A stretch of DNA of 39,976 nucleotides, from the NCBI GenBank assembly GCA_018830885.1, contig JAHJRI010000190.1, forward strand, positions 1 through 39,976, read 5' to 3'. Below the pieces are notes generated by a model, which searched no databases, was not told the DNA's origin, and worked only from the letters and a program-made list of their open reading frames with translations. The translations under genes were made by a program, and so were the position numbers. This DNA is from a bacterium (GTDB taxonomy: Bacteria > SAR324 > XYD2-FULL-50-16). Shown here in pieces: positions 13,635-22,878 of this stretch. The first letter of the stretch is position 1; each line of letters opens with the position of its first letter.

Positions 13635-15971
13635 ATGTGGGACTGGCTTAAATCAAACCTCTTTTCATTTTATAAAAACCTCAAGACTTACTCCTATGAG
13701 CGTCTACCCATACTGTGCCCTTTGGATGAATCCACCATTTTAAACCGTGACGGAACCTTTACCAAGGTAATACAGGTTACAGGCATCGACTACAACGGCA
13801 GGTCCGCCGAGGCACTGGAAAAGTTCGCCACCATCAGGGCCTCGCTGTTCATGAGAAGCACCGGCCTATTAATCTCATACTATGTGCTGCGCTTCAAGCA
13901 AGCCGCTACCCTGGACTCAGCCGAATTTGACAACGCCGTTACCCAGTCCATTTTTGATTCGTGGTCGGCGTCTTTTGACAACGTCTTTTTAACCAGACAC
14001 TTTCTGGCCATCAGCACTAAAGGCAATATTTTAGGGGCACTCTCCAAAATAAAAACCAAAGCCCAAAAAAAACCTAAAAATTCGGGCAACGGCAGTGAGC
14101 GTGAGGCTGAGCAGGCCTCCCTGACCCGACTCAACGAGTTCACTGATTTTATCGCAACCACACTCTCGGATTATCAAGCAAAGATCTTAAAAGGCGATGA
14201 ACTCAACGCCTTTTTCGCCTCCCTGGTCAACTGTACACCCTACCATTCGGTCAGCAGTGTCACCGATACCTACAATCACTGGATCGTCTCAAACCCGGTG
14301 CGGTTCACCGAATTCAAGCGCACCTTCGAGTATATATCTTCAGGTAAACTCTCGTCGTTTCTGACGGTTAAAAATTTTCCGGAGTTTGCCGTCCAGCAGT
14401 TTTTCGATGCCATCATCCAGCAGAATATTGAGATGATCATCACCCACCACTGTGATCTTTTAGATCAGGACGCCTCCATCGGTCAGACCCAGGACAAACT
14501 TCGGGTATTTGAGAATTTTGGCAAGTTCAACCAGCTGCTGATCAGGCCCACCGTCGAGTTGTTGAACCGCCTGCAGGCCAATGATGTCAGGCTTGCCCAG
14601 CACACGCTTTCCATTCAGATCGTCTCCGACGATACAAAATCTCACAAACAAAACCTCAATCAGATCTCAAAGCTTTTAACCCAGAACGGATATCTCACCT
14701 CAACCGAGATACTCAACAATGAACCGCTCTATTTTTCCCAGTTCCCCTCCACCCGTTCCTCCAATGTGCGCAAAAAACGCCTGACCACAGATAACCTGGT
14801 GGATTTCATCAGCTTTTCCACCTCGGGAACCGGCAACCAAAGGTGTTCATTCGGTCCTTCTCCAACGGCTCAGTTCGCCTCTGTGGACGGTAATATCTTC
14901 AACTTCGTCTTTCACATCTCAGAAGCGACCAACGCCTTGGGCCACACCCTGATTATCGGCGATACGGGATCGGGTAAAACCACCTTGATCTCCTTTTTAC
15001 TTACCTGTGCCAGAAGGCATAAAGGCATGAAGATCGTTGCTTTTGATCAGCTGCGCGGTCAGGAGATCGCAACCCGTATGCAGTATGGCAACTATATCAA
15101 CTTTTCAGACAGCAGCTTTGCCATCAATCCCCTGCTGCTGCCACCCACCACCCAGTCGAAGACATTTATTGTGGATTTTTTATCCAATATGATCGATGCC
15201 ACCGAGGATGAGAAGATCAGGATCGAAAAGAACATCGACACCATCTTTGGGTGGGACTTGAAAACCAGAAACCTGGATGAGATCACCTATCTGCTCACCC
15301 AAAAGGGTGAAAAGCTTTATGACAAGCTTTCCATGTGGCAGACCGGCGGGGTCTATGAGGGCTATTTCAATGGCAAATCAAACTCGGTCAGCTTTGAGAA
15401 CCTTCTGACAACCTTCGACTTTACCCATATCATCTCAGAGCCCAAGATCCTGGGGCTGATGACATCGTACCTCTCCCATGTCTTTTTCAGCGAGTCTGAC
15501 GGCTCTCCCCGGATCATATTCATCGATGAGCTGCGCAGATACTTGGAATCCGACATCTTCAGCCAGATTATTCAACGCTTTCTGCAGGAGTTCAGAAAGC
15601 TTAACGGGGTGTTTGTGGGAGCCGTTCAAAATATCGACCAGCTCTGGGATTCGAAGGTCGGAAAGCGGGAGGTCGGCAATTTCGGTAAGTTCATCATCTT
15701 TCCCATATCGGGAAACATCAACAAAGAGGCCTATATGGAGGGCGTGGGGCTGAATGAGCGTGAACTGGACTGGCTGAAAAACGCAGACGTCCATGACCGC
15801 CAGGTGCTGATCAAAACCAAGGGCGGTGCCTCCACCATCGTCAACGTCAATCTGAAGTTCCTGGGAAAATACATCAAGGTGTTTGACAGCTCTTCCCAGA
15901 ATGTAGCGGCACTCAACCGCCTGATGGCAGATCATCCCTCTGATTTCAGGCAGCGATTTTTAAACACATGA
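13635..15971 (+). CDS. virB4: VirB4 type IV secretion ATPase
   Basis: The 778-residue protein is the large cytoplasmic ATPase that energises pilus and channel assembly. The N-terminal half holds the CagE/TrbE/VirB4 domain; the C-terminal half has Walker A GDTGSGKTT near residue 442 and Walker B IIFIDELRRYLE near residue 627, with a Gln/Asn-containing sensor region (FVGAVQNIDQLWDS) after it. Length is close to the family's usual 800. A GAGGG ribosome-binding site precedes the ATG. A lysine-rich linker lies around residue 140 (KIKTKAQKKPKN). Confidence 0.95.
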   Translation: MWDWLKSNLFSFYKNLKTYSYERLPILCPLDESTILNRDGTFTKVIQVTGIDYNGRSAEALEKFATIRASLFMRSTGLLISYYVLRFKQAATLDSAEFDNAVTQSIFDSWSASFDNVFLTRHFLAISTKGNILGALSKIKTKAQKKPKNSGNGSEREAEQASLTRLNEFTDFIATTLSDYQAKILKGDELNAFFASLVNCTPYHSVSSVTDTYNHWIVSNPVRFTEFKRTFEYISSGKLSSFLTVKNFPEFAVQQFFDAIIQQNIEMIITHHCDLLDQDASIGQTQDKLRVFENFGKFNQLLIRPTVELLNRLQANDVRLAQHTLSIQIVSDDTKSHKQNLNQISKLLTQNGYLTSTEILNNEPLYFSQFPSTRSSNVRKKRLTTDNLVDFISFSTSGTGNQRCSFGPSPTAQFASVDGNIFNFVFHISEATNALGHTLIIGDTGSGKTTLISFLLTCARRHKGMKIVAFDQLRGQEIATRMQYGNYINFSDSSFAINPLLLPPTTQSKTFIVDFLSNMIDATEDEKIRIEKNIDTIFGWDLKTRNLDEITYLLTQKGEKLYDKLSMWQTGGVYEGYFNGKSNSVSFENLLTTFDFTHIISEPKILGLMTSYLSHVFFSESDGSPRIIFIDELRRYLESDIFSQIIQRFLQEFRKLNGVFVGAVQNIDQLWDSKVGKREVGNFGKFIIFPISGNINKEAYMEGVGLNERELDWLKNADVHDRQVLIKTKGGASTIVNVNLKFLGKYIKVFDSSSQNVAALNRLMADHPSDFRQRFLNT

Positions 15972-15983
15972 TAAGGAGATTTC

Positions 15984-17012
15984 ATGAAGGACCTGGGCAT
16001 AAAACTGATCTATTGCCTTCTATACATCGTGGTGACGGTGCTTTTCGCCTTTGTTCTCACCACAACGCTCTATTTCAAAGATGCCAGGGCCCAGATGGCG
16101 GTTGCCGATGCGGGGGCCCTGGTCCAGGCCAAGCTCAACTATATTGAGGCGATCAACACTGTCAGCCAGCTGAGGGAAAATCTCCAGGTGGTCAAGGATA
16201 CCCTCAATGTTACTGAAGAGATGAAACAGGGTGTGGGCGAAATGCGCAAATTCATGAGCACCGTCTACAACAATACCTTCGGTCTCATCGGCGAGATTGC
16301 GCGGCTGCGCGAAGATCTGCTGAAAACCCCCGGTGAGTTCGATAAAATGATGAACGCCTTTAAAAACGCTGCCGACTGCCTGTTTGATGATCTGGATAAA
16401 TATCAGCAGGTCGAAACCATATATTCGGCGCGCTACCACTTCGTCGATTCGGCGGCCGGAACCCCCAATTACCCCGATGACGACCCTTATGTCTGGTCCA
16501 AAACCAGATCCCAGGGAGACCAGAGCGCAGGCGATATCAACGAGCTTCCCATCCAGCTGCAGGAAAACCCCTGCGGATATAAAACCAAAACCTTTCATGA
16601 TGAGCTCAAAGAGCGGGCTGAAACAGAAAAGGCAATCATCGAAAGGATTCTTGCAGGCTACAACAAAACCGAGGAGGAAGCCAAAAACCTGCAGAAATTT
16701 TATCAGGAGATGGAAAAAAAGGTCGAAAAAACAGAAACCGAAAAGGAGACCCTGGATACGATGAAGGCTATTTTGTGGAAGATGAATTCCCACCTGGAAA
16801 ACATCGACCGTAATCTCAGTGATGTGACCTATCTTTATGTCTCTGCCGTGCACGACCCCAAACGCGCTTTCAAGGCTCCCAGAATCACGCCTGAGGTTGA
16901 AGCCATGATGAGCAGCAATGGCATCGTTCCGGGTAAGTCCACACAGTTCGATAAAGCCGCATCTGCCTGGAAGGCTCTGAGAAACGGCAGTTCAAAGACC
17001 TACCTGAAATAG
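15984..17012 (+). CDS. virB5: VirB5/TrbJ-like periplasmic protein
   Basis: The 342-residue protein has an N-terminal membrane or signal segment (LIYCLLYIVVTVLFAFVLTTTLYF) ending in a possible cleavage site after DARA, then a long helical region (AKLNYIEAINTVSQLRENLQVV) like the coiled body of TrbJ/VirB5 minor pilins. It is longer than the usual 220-250 residues and has a second charged coiled-coil block (about 215-260). VirB5 proteins sit at the pilus tip and help host contact. AAGGAG lies 8 bases before the ATG, and the position between virB4 and virB6 is the standard one. Confidence 0.8.
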   Translation: MKDLGIKLIYCLLYIVVTVLFAFVLTTTLYFKDARAQMAVADAGALVQAKLNYIEAINTVSQLRENLQVVKDTLNVTEEMKQGVGEMRKFMSTVYNNTFGLIGEIARLREDLLKTPGEFDKMMNAFKNAADCLFDDLDKYQQVETIYSARYHFVDSAAGTPNYPDDDPYVWSKTRSQGDQSAGDINELPIQLQENPCGYKTKTFHDELKERAETEKAIIERILAGYNKTEEEAKNLQKFYQEMEKKVEKTETEKETLDTMKAILWKMNSHLENIDRNLSDVTYLYVSAVHDPKRAFKAPRITPEVEAMMSSNGIVPGKSTQFDKAASAWKALRNGSSKTYLK

Positions 17013-17023
17013 GATGACCTGAT

Positions 17024-18922
17024 ATGGAAGCCAGCTGGATATTTTTTGCCGATGAAATCTACGCGTCGATTGAAGGTGTTTTAAACGGCGTCTTCGGCTC
17101 CCTGTACGGCGAGTTTACCGCAGGGTTAAAGATCGTGATCAATTCACTGTTTCACCTCTTTATCATCTTCTACGCCGCGATGGCGATTAAAAGCGGTGTG
17201 GCCTCTTCCATTTTTTCCCTGGCGAGAACCATTCTGCTGTTGCTGACCACCTTTAATATTTCCTTTAATTTATCGTCTTTTAAGTTCTGGGCCTTCGATA
17301 CCGTTATGCACCTGCCCACCCATGCAGCCGCCTTTTTTGTGGGAACCACCATATCCGGATTTATCCCCAATTTTAAACCGCTCTCATCCTTGAGCACCTC
17401 TTTGGTATTCAACCGGCTGTTTTTAATTCTGATCAACCGGGCGGATAAGACCAGAGGCGGGCTTTCAGGAATCCCGTCCGTTGAAGGTCTTTATCTGTAC
17501 CTGGTAGCCATCTTATTGGTTGTTCTTTACTTTTTGTTCTGGCTGATCCAGTTCAATTTTCTGATCCAGGGCTCCATCTACATGATTATCGGCATTCCGG
17601 TCATTGTCCTGGCCTCATTCAAGCAAACCCAGTCCATCTTTTTCGAATGGCTGCGGGCGGTGGTAACCCTGATGCTATATCCCCTGATTGCAGCCATTGT
17701 CATATTCTTGGTTTTAAACATGCTGCTGCCATTGTCCTCGGATGCCGTACATATCATCAAAACCGAAGATATTACAGGCTCTGCCATCGGCAAAACCTTT
17801 GTGGTGATTTTATTCGGGTTTTTTACCTTAAAACAGGTGCCCGCCATGGCGGCGGTGTTAACCCGCGGCCATATGACAACCGCCAATCCCATCGACTTCA
17901 CCAAAAACGCCATCAAAACAGCTACCGCTGCCTTTGGGGCCGCATCAGCAGCCATTGGCGCTGCTGCCGGTGCCGCTCAAAAAGCAACTGCCGATCCGGG
18001 CAGTTCCAACCTTGGTGCGTCCAGGGCGGGTTTTAACCGCTCCGGTTCCAGTCCGTCTCCCATAGTGCTGCTGCCGCCTCCTGGGGGTATTCAAAAAGGT
18101 GAAAAGACCTCAGGTTCAGGCGCTCCCTCTGCATCCGGATCCAGTCATTCTTCAGGTTCAGCTGCTTTTGGGTCTGCAAAAAATGCCTATCAGTCCCTGC
18201 CGGCACTGTCGGGCCCTTCAGCCTCAACCAAATCCGGGGCCGGCGTTTCTTCATCGCTTCGAGCAGCAGGCAGTCAGGAGATTTCAGTCAGGCCAGAATC
18301 GGTATCAACCGCAGATCCCAGACAACCCGCAGGTCATGCTCCGGCTGCATCCGGTCCTGATTTCAGGCAACCGGTTCAACCAGCACCTGAAGGTGTTGAA
18401 GCAGGGGAGACGGTTTTCAATACCCAGGCAGAGGACCGGATATCCCAGCAGATCTCAGGGGGTGATGAACAGACATCGCTTCAGCAGGTCACAAACGACC
18501 AGTCGACACAGTCGGTATCGGCCGCTCAGAGTATCTCCCAGCTCAATCAGACCAGCAGTTATCAGTCCCGGATGACCCAGGAGAACCAGAGTATCTTAAA
18601 TTCCCAGTCGTTTTCCACCCAGCAGGCACCGGCTCAACCACCAGGTTCCCAGACTGCTGGGCAGACGGCTTCACTGTCAGCTGCAGGTCCTGCAGCCGCC
18701 CCGTCACAGCCTGCTGGCGGGGGCGTGCAGGCCCCGTCATCTGAGCCGCCGCCTTCAGTTTATCCCGCAGGCGGTCAGCAAAGTGCCTCACCGATACCGG
18801 TCCCTGAAAAGGGACCTGCGATTTTACCCAATCAATCCCGTCCGTCTTCTTTCGGTCCGGGAGAATCAACGAACACCAAACCGGAGAACCGACATGCCCC
18901 AAAAATCGATACGAAAATTTAG
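17024..18922 (+). CDS. virB6: VirB6/TrbL-like channel protein with long low-complexity tail
   Basis: The 632-residue protein has about six to seven membrane segments in residues 30-290, including LFHLFIIFYAAMAI, LYLYLVAILLVVLYFLFWLI, YMIIGIPVIVLASF and FVVILFGFFTL, as expected of the VirB6/TrbL polytopic component lining the DNA path. An Ala/Gly segment (about 305-325) leads to a C-terminal tail of some 300 residues rich in Ser, Gln, Pro, Gly and Ala, with no hydrophobic stretch and many SQ/QS pairs. The tail roughly doubles the usual length of 300-350. It may reach into the periplasm or be exposed to the recipient. The end overlaps the lipoprotein gene by 29 bp in another frame. Confidence 0.88.
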   Translation: MEASWIFFADEIYASIEGVLNGVFGSLYGEFTAGLKIVINSLFHLFIIFYAAMAIKSGVASSIFSLARTILLLLTTFNISFNLSSFKFWAFDTVMHLPTHAAAFFVGTTISGFIPNFKPLSSLSTSLVFNRLFLILINRADKTRGGLSGIPSVEGLYLYLVAILLVVLYFLFWLIQFNFLIQGSIYMIIGIPVIVLASFKQTQSIFFEWLRAVVTLMLYPLIAAIVIFLVLNMLLPLSSDAVHIIKTEDITGSAIGKTFVVILFGFFTLKQVPAMAAVLTRGHMTTANPIDFTKNAIKTATAAFGAASAAIGAAAGAAQKATADPGSSNLGASRAGFNRSGSSPSPIVLLPPPGGIQKGEKTSGSGAPSASGSSHSSGSAAFGSAKNAYQSLPALSGPSASTKSGAGVSSSLRAAGSQEISVRPESVSTADPRQPAGHAPAASGPDFRQPVQPAPEGVEAGETVFNTQAEDRISQQISGGDEQTSLQQVTNDQSTQSVSAAQSISQLNQTSSYQSRMTQENQSILNSQSFSTQQAPAQPPGSQTAGQTASLSAAGPAAAPSQPAGGGVQAPSSEPPPSVYPAGGQQSASPIPVPEKGPAILPNQSRPSSFGPGESTNTKPENRHAPKIDTKI

Positions 18923-19148
18923 CCTGTTTTTACTGCTTATACCCCTTGCTGCCGCCTGTTCTGCATTGAACACCGACGATGCGGGGATGAAATACAGCCC
19001 CTGTAAAAACAGCGAGGTTGAAGAAAAAATCCATCAGCAGCAGGCCGCCTTGCATCTTTCAGGTTCAGGCAATCAGAACATCGTGGTGGACTGTGCCGCC
19101 GATCTGATGTCGGATCCTGTTTTTTTAAAACTGGCGCTTAAAAAATAG
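18894..19148 (+). CDS. virB7: VirB7-like lipoprotein
   Basis: The 84-residue product begins with a lipoprotein signal: basic MPQKSIRK, hydrophobic FSLFLLLIP, and the lipobox LAAAC with the lipid-bearing cysteine at residue 21. The mature part is short and has two further cysteines (CKNSEVEEK and VDCAADLM). Position after virB6 and before virB8 matches VirB7, the small outer-membrane lipoprotein that stabilises VirB9, often by a disulfide. The ATG at 18894 lies inside the end of virB6 and has GGAG 8 bases upstream, so translation is probably coupled. Confidence 0.8.
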   Translation: MPQKSIRKFSLFLLLIPLAAACSALNTDDAGMKYSPCKNSEVEEKIHQQQAALHLSGSGNQNIVVDCAADLMSDPVFLKLALKK

Positions 19149-19158
19149 GAGTTCCGGC

Positions 19159-19986
19159 TTGAAAAGACAGCTTCACAACATTAAATCATCAACGCTTTAT
19201 CGGGTCATCATGAATAAGGGCCAAGCCTGCCGGGATGAAGCTGAAAAGAGCGTCGATGCGCCCAGAAAATCAGCTTTTAGTCATATCATCGCTGTCATAT
19301 TGAACAGGAATCCGAAGAAACAGGATAAACAGGCTGAGAGAGCGTTGCCGGTCGCAAGCAAGGATCAGGAGGCTGCCATCAGGGCGCATCTGATGCCCAT
19401 CACCCTGTTTGTCAAAGTCAACAAGCTTTTAGCCGGGCTGGTGCTGGTCTCGGTCCTGTTTTTGATGGTGACCTTATTCGAGCACCTGTCTCTGTATCCC
19501 CTGGTGGAAACCCGGTACAACTACGTTGAATTCGTGGGCTCAGACCACAACTTCGTCAACGTCATCCATACCCGACACATCGACAACGAACACCTCATCC
19601 AGTCATTGCTGAGACGCTACGTCGTGGAACGAGAACAGATCATCAAAAAGCCCAGCAGACTGGTGGAAAAATTCTCCTCTCCCGAGGTCTATAACGCCTA
19701 TTTCGGGATCATTAAAAAAATTGCCGGCAGGGATCTCAGGTCCAGGGTCAGGCGGTTTATCAAGATACTGCGCTACCAGAAGATCGAATCCAATATTCGG
19801 CAGCTGGAGGTGGAGTTCACCGACATGATCAAAACCCAAGATGGGTCATCAACCCGGATCGAAAAATCCATCTGGCTGATCAATATTAAATTCGAGTTCA
19901 TCGATACCATTCGCAAATACAGTGAAATCGCCATCAATCCGGCGGGGCTGATCGTCACCGTATACAACATTAAACGCCAGTCATAA
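19159..19986 (+). CDS. virB8: VirB8-like assembly protein, first of two
   Basis: The 275-residue protein has a long basic cytoplasmic N-terminus (about 80 residues), one membrane helix (about 88-110, LLAGLVLVSVLFLMVTLF), and a periplasmic domain containing IQSLLRRYVVEREQI and YNAYFGII, the helices typical of the NTF2-like VirB8 fold. The end (IRKYSEIAINPAGLIVTVYNI) matches the final strands of the family, including the NP-G-I pattern. VirB8 nucleates the inner-membrane complex. The start is TTG at 19159 with AGGAG 7-8 bases upstream. A second VirB8-like gene follows 8 bp after the stop. Confidence 0.85.
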   Translation: MKRQLHNIKSSTLYRVIMNKGQACRDEAEKSVDAPRKSAFSHIIAVILNRNPKKQDKQAERALPVASKDQEAAIRAHLMPITLFVKVNKLLAGLVLVSVLFLMVTLFEHLSLYPLVETRYNYVEFVGSDHNFVNVIHTRHIDNEHLIQSLLRRYVVEREQIIKKPSRLVEKFSSPEVYNAYFGIIKKIAGRDLRSRVRRFIKILRYQKIESNIRQLEVEFTDMIKTQDGSSTRIEKSIWLINIKFEFIDTIRKYSEIAINPAGLIVTVYNIKRQS

Positions 19987-19994
19987 GGCCAGTT

Positions 19995-20636
19995 ATGCTG
20001 TTTAAAAGGATCCGGGTTCAAACCTATGAAGTCCAGACCAGGGTGTTTGCGACCCTTTTTTTCACATTGATTGTCATCTGGATGGGCATCTGCTTCATGT
20101 TTTTTTTCAATCGCACCACCTACAGCAATAAACATATTGATATTAAATACTTAAATTCCAATCTCTCCGGTAACACCATCAAAGCCATCATCCCGGCAAG
20201 CTCAGTGACCGAAGGCGATAATTTCATCATCGAAAATTACCTGGCCCAGTATGTCAACATCCGCGAATCGGTCATTCCCAAAGATTATGCCACCAAAGAC
20301 AAGTACGTGATGGCCTTTACCAGTCAGCCCCTTTTCGGCATCTATCTCCACAGCTCCGAAAGATCTCGTAAGCTGAGTCCCTTTTTAATGCGTCATATCG
20401 AGGTTGAACGGGTCTTAAAGCTCGATGAGACCCTTTTTCAGGTCCACTTTCTGGCCATAGAGAAAATCGACTACAAAGAGCCTTCAGAACACAAGAAATA
20501 TATGATCGCCACTATCCGCTATCAGGTCACCGAGATCGGCGACTATGATCCCAGGAGCTCCATTGCCGATTTTGATATTTTAAATCCACTTAAACTTGAA
20601 GTGATTGTTTATACGACAGCCCAACGCTATTCATAA
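19995..20636 (+). CDS. VirB8-like assembly protein, second of two
   Basis: The 213-residue protein repeats the VirB8 plan: short cytoplasmic N-terminus, one membrane helix (about 18-38), and a periplasmic domain with FIIENYLAQYVNIRESVIP, equivalent to the helix with the YxxxRE pattern, and a C-terminal LNPLKLEVIVYT strand like the NP motif of VirB8. It differs strongly in sequence from the gene just upstream, so this is an old divergence rather than a recent duplication. The pair could form a hetero-oligomer in the inner-membrane ring, as proposed for systems with more than one VirB8. The gene lies between virB8 and virB9 in the same operon. Confidence 0.75.
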   Translation: MLFKRIRVQTYEVQTRVFATLFFTLIVIWMGICFMFFFNRTTYSNKHIDIKYLNSNLSGNTIKAIIPASSVTEGDNFIIENYLAQYVNIRESVIPKDYATKDKYVMAFTSQPLFGIYLHSSERSRKLSPFLMRHIEVERVLKLDETLFQVHFLAIEKIDYKEPSEHKKYMIATIRYQVTEIGDYDPRSSIADFDILNPLKLEVIVYTTAQRYS

Positions 20637-20662
20637 CATCCAAGCGACCCAGGGAGCCTTTT

Positions 20663-21655
20663 ATGTACCGAACACCCCTTGCTGCCATCTTTTTTCTGGT
20701 TTTTTCCCTTTCCAGCGTCAGTTCCGCTGAACTTTTGGATCTGAGCGATGCCGAGCCTGATACGCAGACCAATACGGAGATGCATACCTCGTCTGAAGAG
20801 CTGGGTGATCTTAGCCGTATTCAAAAGGCGTTTAATGACTCCAAGGCGTTTCAAAATACCCTCGTCTATGAATACAACGCACTTTCCACCTACAAGATCA
20901 GGCTGCGTACTGCCATGGATACCCTGATCATCCTGCCTGAAAAAGAGGTGATTTCCATCTTTAACTTCGGTGACGATGTTAACTTCGCCTTTCATCCCCT
21001 CAAAGACAACCAGGGCAAAAACACCAATATGGGGATCATCAAAAACATCCATGCCGGTGCCGACACCAATCTGATCATCATCGGGCTTTCAGGCAACTCC
21101 TATAACTTCTACCTCAGAACAGACGACTATTCCTCCGATTATCTGCCCCACTTAAAGGTGTTTTTAACCGATCAGAAGATCTCAGAAAAGCTTAAGAAAG
21201 CGCGCAGACAAAAAAAGCCCAGGCTTGAGCAGATTACAGGCGATGACAGTGAGGCAGGCCGTGCCTCAGGTGCAGACCCGTACCGCGATAACATGGATCT
21301 GTCCGACTACCTGCGCATGATTGACAATACCCCGCTGAAGCTGCTGGATCGCAACCAGAACCTGGATTTTCGCTACACCATCTTTAAAAAGGGCAATGTG
21401 ATTGCGCCCATGGCTGTCTTCGATGACGGCTACTGGACTTATTTCAGAATGTCCTCATCTAAAAACCTGGATAAGGTGCCTGAACTTCCGGCTGTTTTAA
21501 AAGTGGTCTCAGGGATTGAAACGCCGGTCAATACCCGTGTGGTTAATAATTACATTATTGCCGAGACGACCGGTTCCATCTTCGCCCTGCGTATCGATGA
21601 CCGCGTTTTATGTGTTGAAAAGACCATCGATCATCAAAAACGCTTTATCAAATAG
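20663..21655 (+). CDS. virB9: VirB9-like outer-membrane core protein
   Basis: The 330-residue protein has a Sec signal peptide (cleavage likely after SSVSSA), an N-terminal domain with ISIFNFGDDVNFAFHPL and GADTNLIIIGLSGNSYNFYLRT, both typical of VirB9/TrbG, a charged linker (about 175-210), and a C-terminal domain ending in VNNYIIAETTGSIFALRI, matching the family's DG..TY and final strand region (FDDGYWTYFRM near 255). VirB9 forms the outer-membrane core with VirB7 and VirB10. AGGGAG precedes the ATG, and virB10 begins 5 bp after the stop. Confidence 0.9.
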   Translation: MYRTPLAAIFFLVFSLSSVSSAELLDLSDAEPDTQTNTEMHTSSEELGDLSRIQKAFNDSKAFQNTLVYEYNALSTYKIRLRTAMDTLIILPEKEVISIFNFGDDVNFAFHPLKDNQGKNTNMGIIKNIHAGADTNLIIIGLSGNSYNFYLRTDDYSSDYLPHLKVFLTDQKISEKLKKARRQKKPRLEQITGDDSEAGRASGADPYRDNMDLSDYLRMIDNTPLKLLDRNQNLDFRYTIFKKGNVIAPMAVFDDGYWTYFRMSSSKNLDKVPELPAVLKVVSGIETPVNTRVVNNYIIAETTGSIFALRIDDRVLCVEKTIDHQKRFIK

Positions 21656-21660
21656 CCGCC

Positions 21661-22857
21661 ATGAAACTATCAGGTGTATTTCAAAGCATTCCTTCCTGGG
21701 CCAGGGGGCTGCTGGGTGTGGCTTCGGTCTTCTGCGGTCTGGCCGGTTATGTTGTCATCTCTTCCATTGCTGATCCACCCACACAAAGCAGTGTCTATAC
21801 TATCGAAAATGCCATCGACCAGAACCTGCTGCCCGAACTGGATGAGGATAAAAAGAATGAAGCGGTTAAAAAGCCCATCAAAATAACCGAGATTCCCAAA
21901 AAAGACACCTTTAAGCCCAAAACCACCCGCAAGCCCGATCCGAAACCCATTCCAAAACCCAAGCTGCCTGTAAAACAGAAAGAACCTATCAGGCAGGTGA
22001 AAAAAACAATTGAGATCAAACCGCCTGCACCTGTCGCTGCAGCGATCATTCAGAAACCTGTCGATTCCAGGATTGCTCTGCGCCGGCAGTACAATATGAA
22101 ACGCAGGCAGTTTTCAAAGGTCTCCTATACCACCGGGACCCCGACCGCCTTAACCCCTGAAAATCTCAACAGACAGGACCAGTGGCCAGTTAAGACCGAT
22201 ACCAACACCTATCCCACCGATCTCAGCCGTGTCGTCACCAAAGAAAAGTTCATCTCGGCCATCTTAAACAACCGGATCGAATCAACCTTTGGCGGTAATA
22301 TCCTTTTAACCATCGATCACAACGTCTACGGTGCCCATGGCAATAAAATCCTGATTCCCATCGGTACCAAGGCGTCCGGCAAGTATTTACCGGTTGAAGA
22401 GATCGGTGTCTCACGTCTTTCGATGACCATTGAGAGAATGGTGACCCCCGACGGTCAGCTGATTCTGTTTAAAAATCCCGCTGTTGTGGCTGATAAACAG
22501 GGGGCAGCCGGTGTCACCGGGGAGGTGGATAACAAGTACCTGCAGAAATTCGGGCTGCCGCTGGCGTTTTCCGTGGCCAATAATACCACCAATCTGCTGT
22601 TTCAACGCCTGATCGATTCCATGTCGGATCCCGAAGATCAGCAGTCCTCTCTCAGCCAGGTCTTCAACGAGCAGTGGTCGAGAGATCAAAGTGCCACCAA
22701 CCGGGAGATCATCTCAGACATCATCAAGAACAATATTAAAATCATGCCGACGATTTCCATCGAACCCGGCTCAAAGATTCTCTTATTCCTGGATCACGAC
22801 ATCTGGTTTATGGCCAATAAAAACGGCCATACAGAAGTCGTGCAGGCGAATTTATAA
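21661..22857 (+). CDS. virB10: VirB10-like channel scaffold
   Basis: The 398-residue protein has a short cytoplasmic N-terminus, one membrane helix (about 15-36), a long Pro/Lys-rich periplasmic spacer (KPKTTRKPDPKPIPKPKLP, about 80-120), and a C-terminal TrbI/VirB10 beta-domain with ILLTIDHNVYGAHGNKILIP, IPIGTKASGKY, and the terminal ISIEPGSKILLFLDHDI. VirB10 spans the envelope and links the energy-producing inner complex to the outer-membrane core. The spacing to virB9 (5 bp) and the downstream gene (21 bp) keeps it in the same transcript. Confidence 0.92.
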   Translation: MKLSGVFQSIPSWARGLLGVASVFCGLAGYVVISSIADPPTQSSVYTIENAIDQNLLPELDEDKKNEAVKKPIKITEIPKKDTFKPKTTRKPDPKPIPKPKLPVKQKEPIRQVKKTIEIKPPAPVAAAIIQKPVDSRIALRRQYNMKRRQFSKVSYTTGTPTALTPENLNRQDQWPVKTDTNTYPTDLSRVVTKEKFISAILNNRIESTFGGNILLTIDHNVYGAHGNKILIPIGTKASGKYLPVEEIGVSRLSMTIERMVTPDGQLILFKNPAVVADKQGAAGVTGEVDNKYLQKFGLPLAFSVANNTTNLLFQRLIDSMSDPEDQQSSLSQVFNEQWSRDQSATNREIISDIIKNNIKIMPTISIEPGSKILLFLDHDIWFMANKNGHTEVVQANL

Positions 22858-22878
22858 ACCCATCCATCCGGAGAGGTC

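Noticed and set aside
16020-16853. 277-codon minus-strand frame opposite virB5
   Set aside because: It is antisense to an intact virB5-like gene with signal segment and coiled coil. Its residue makeup (many His, Phe and Gly in odd places) is typical of a shadow frame.
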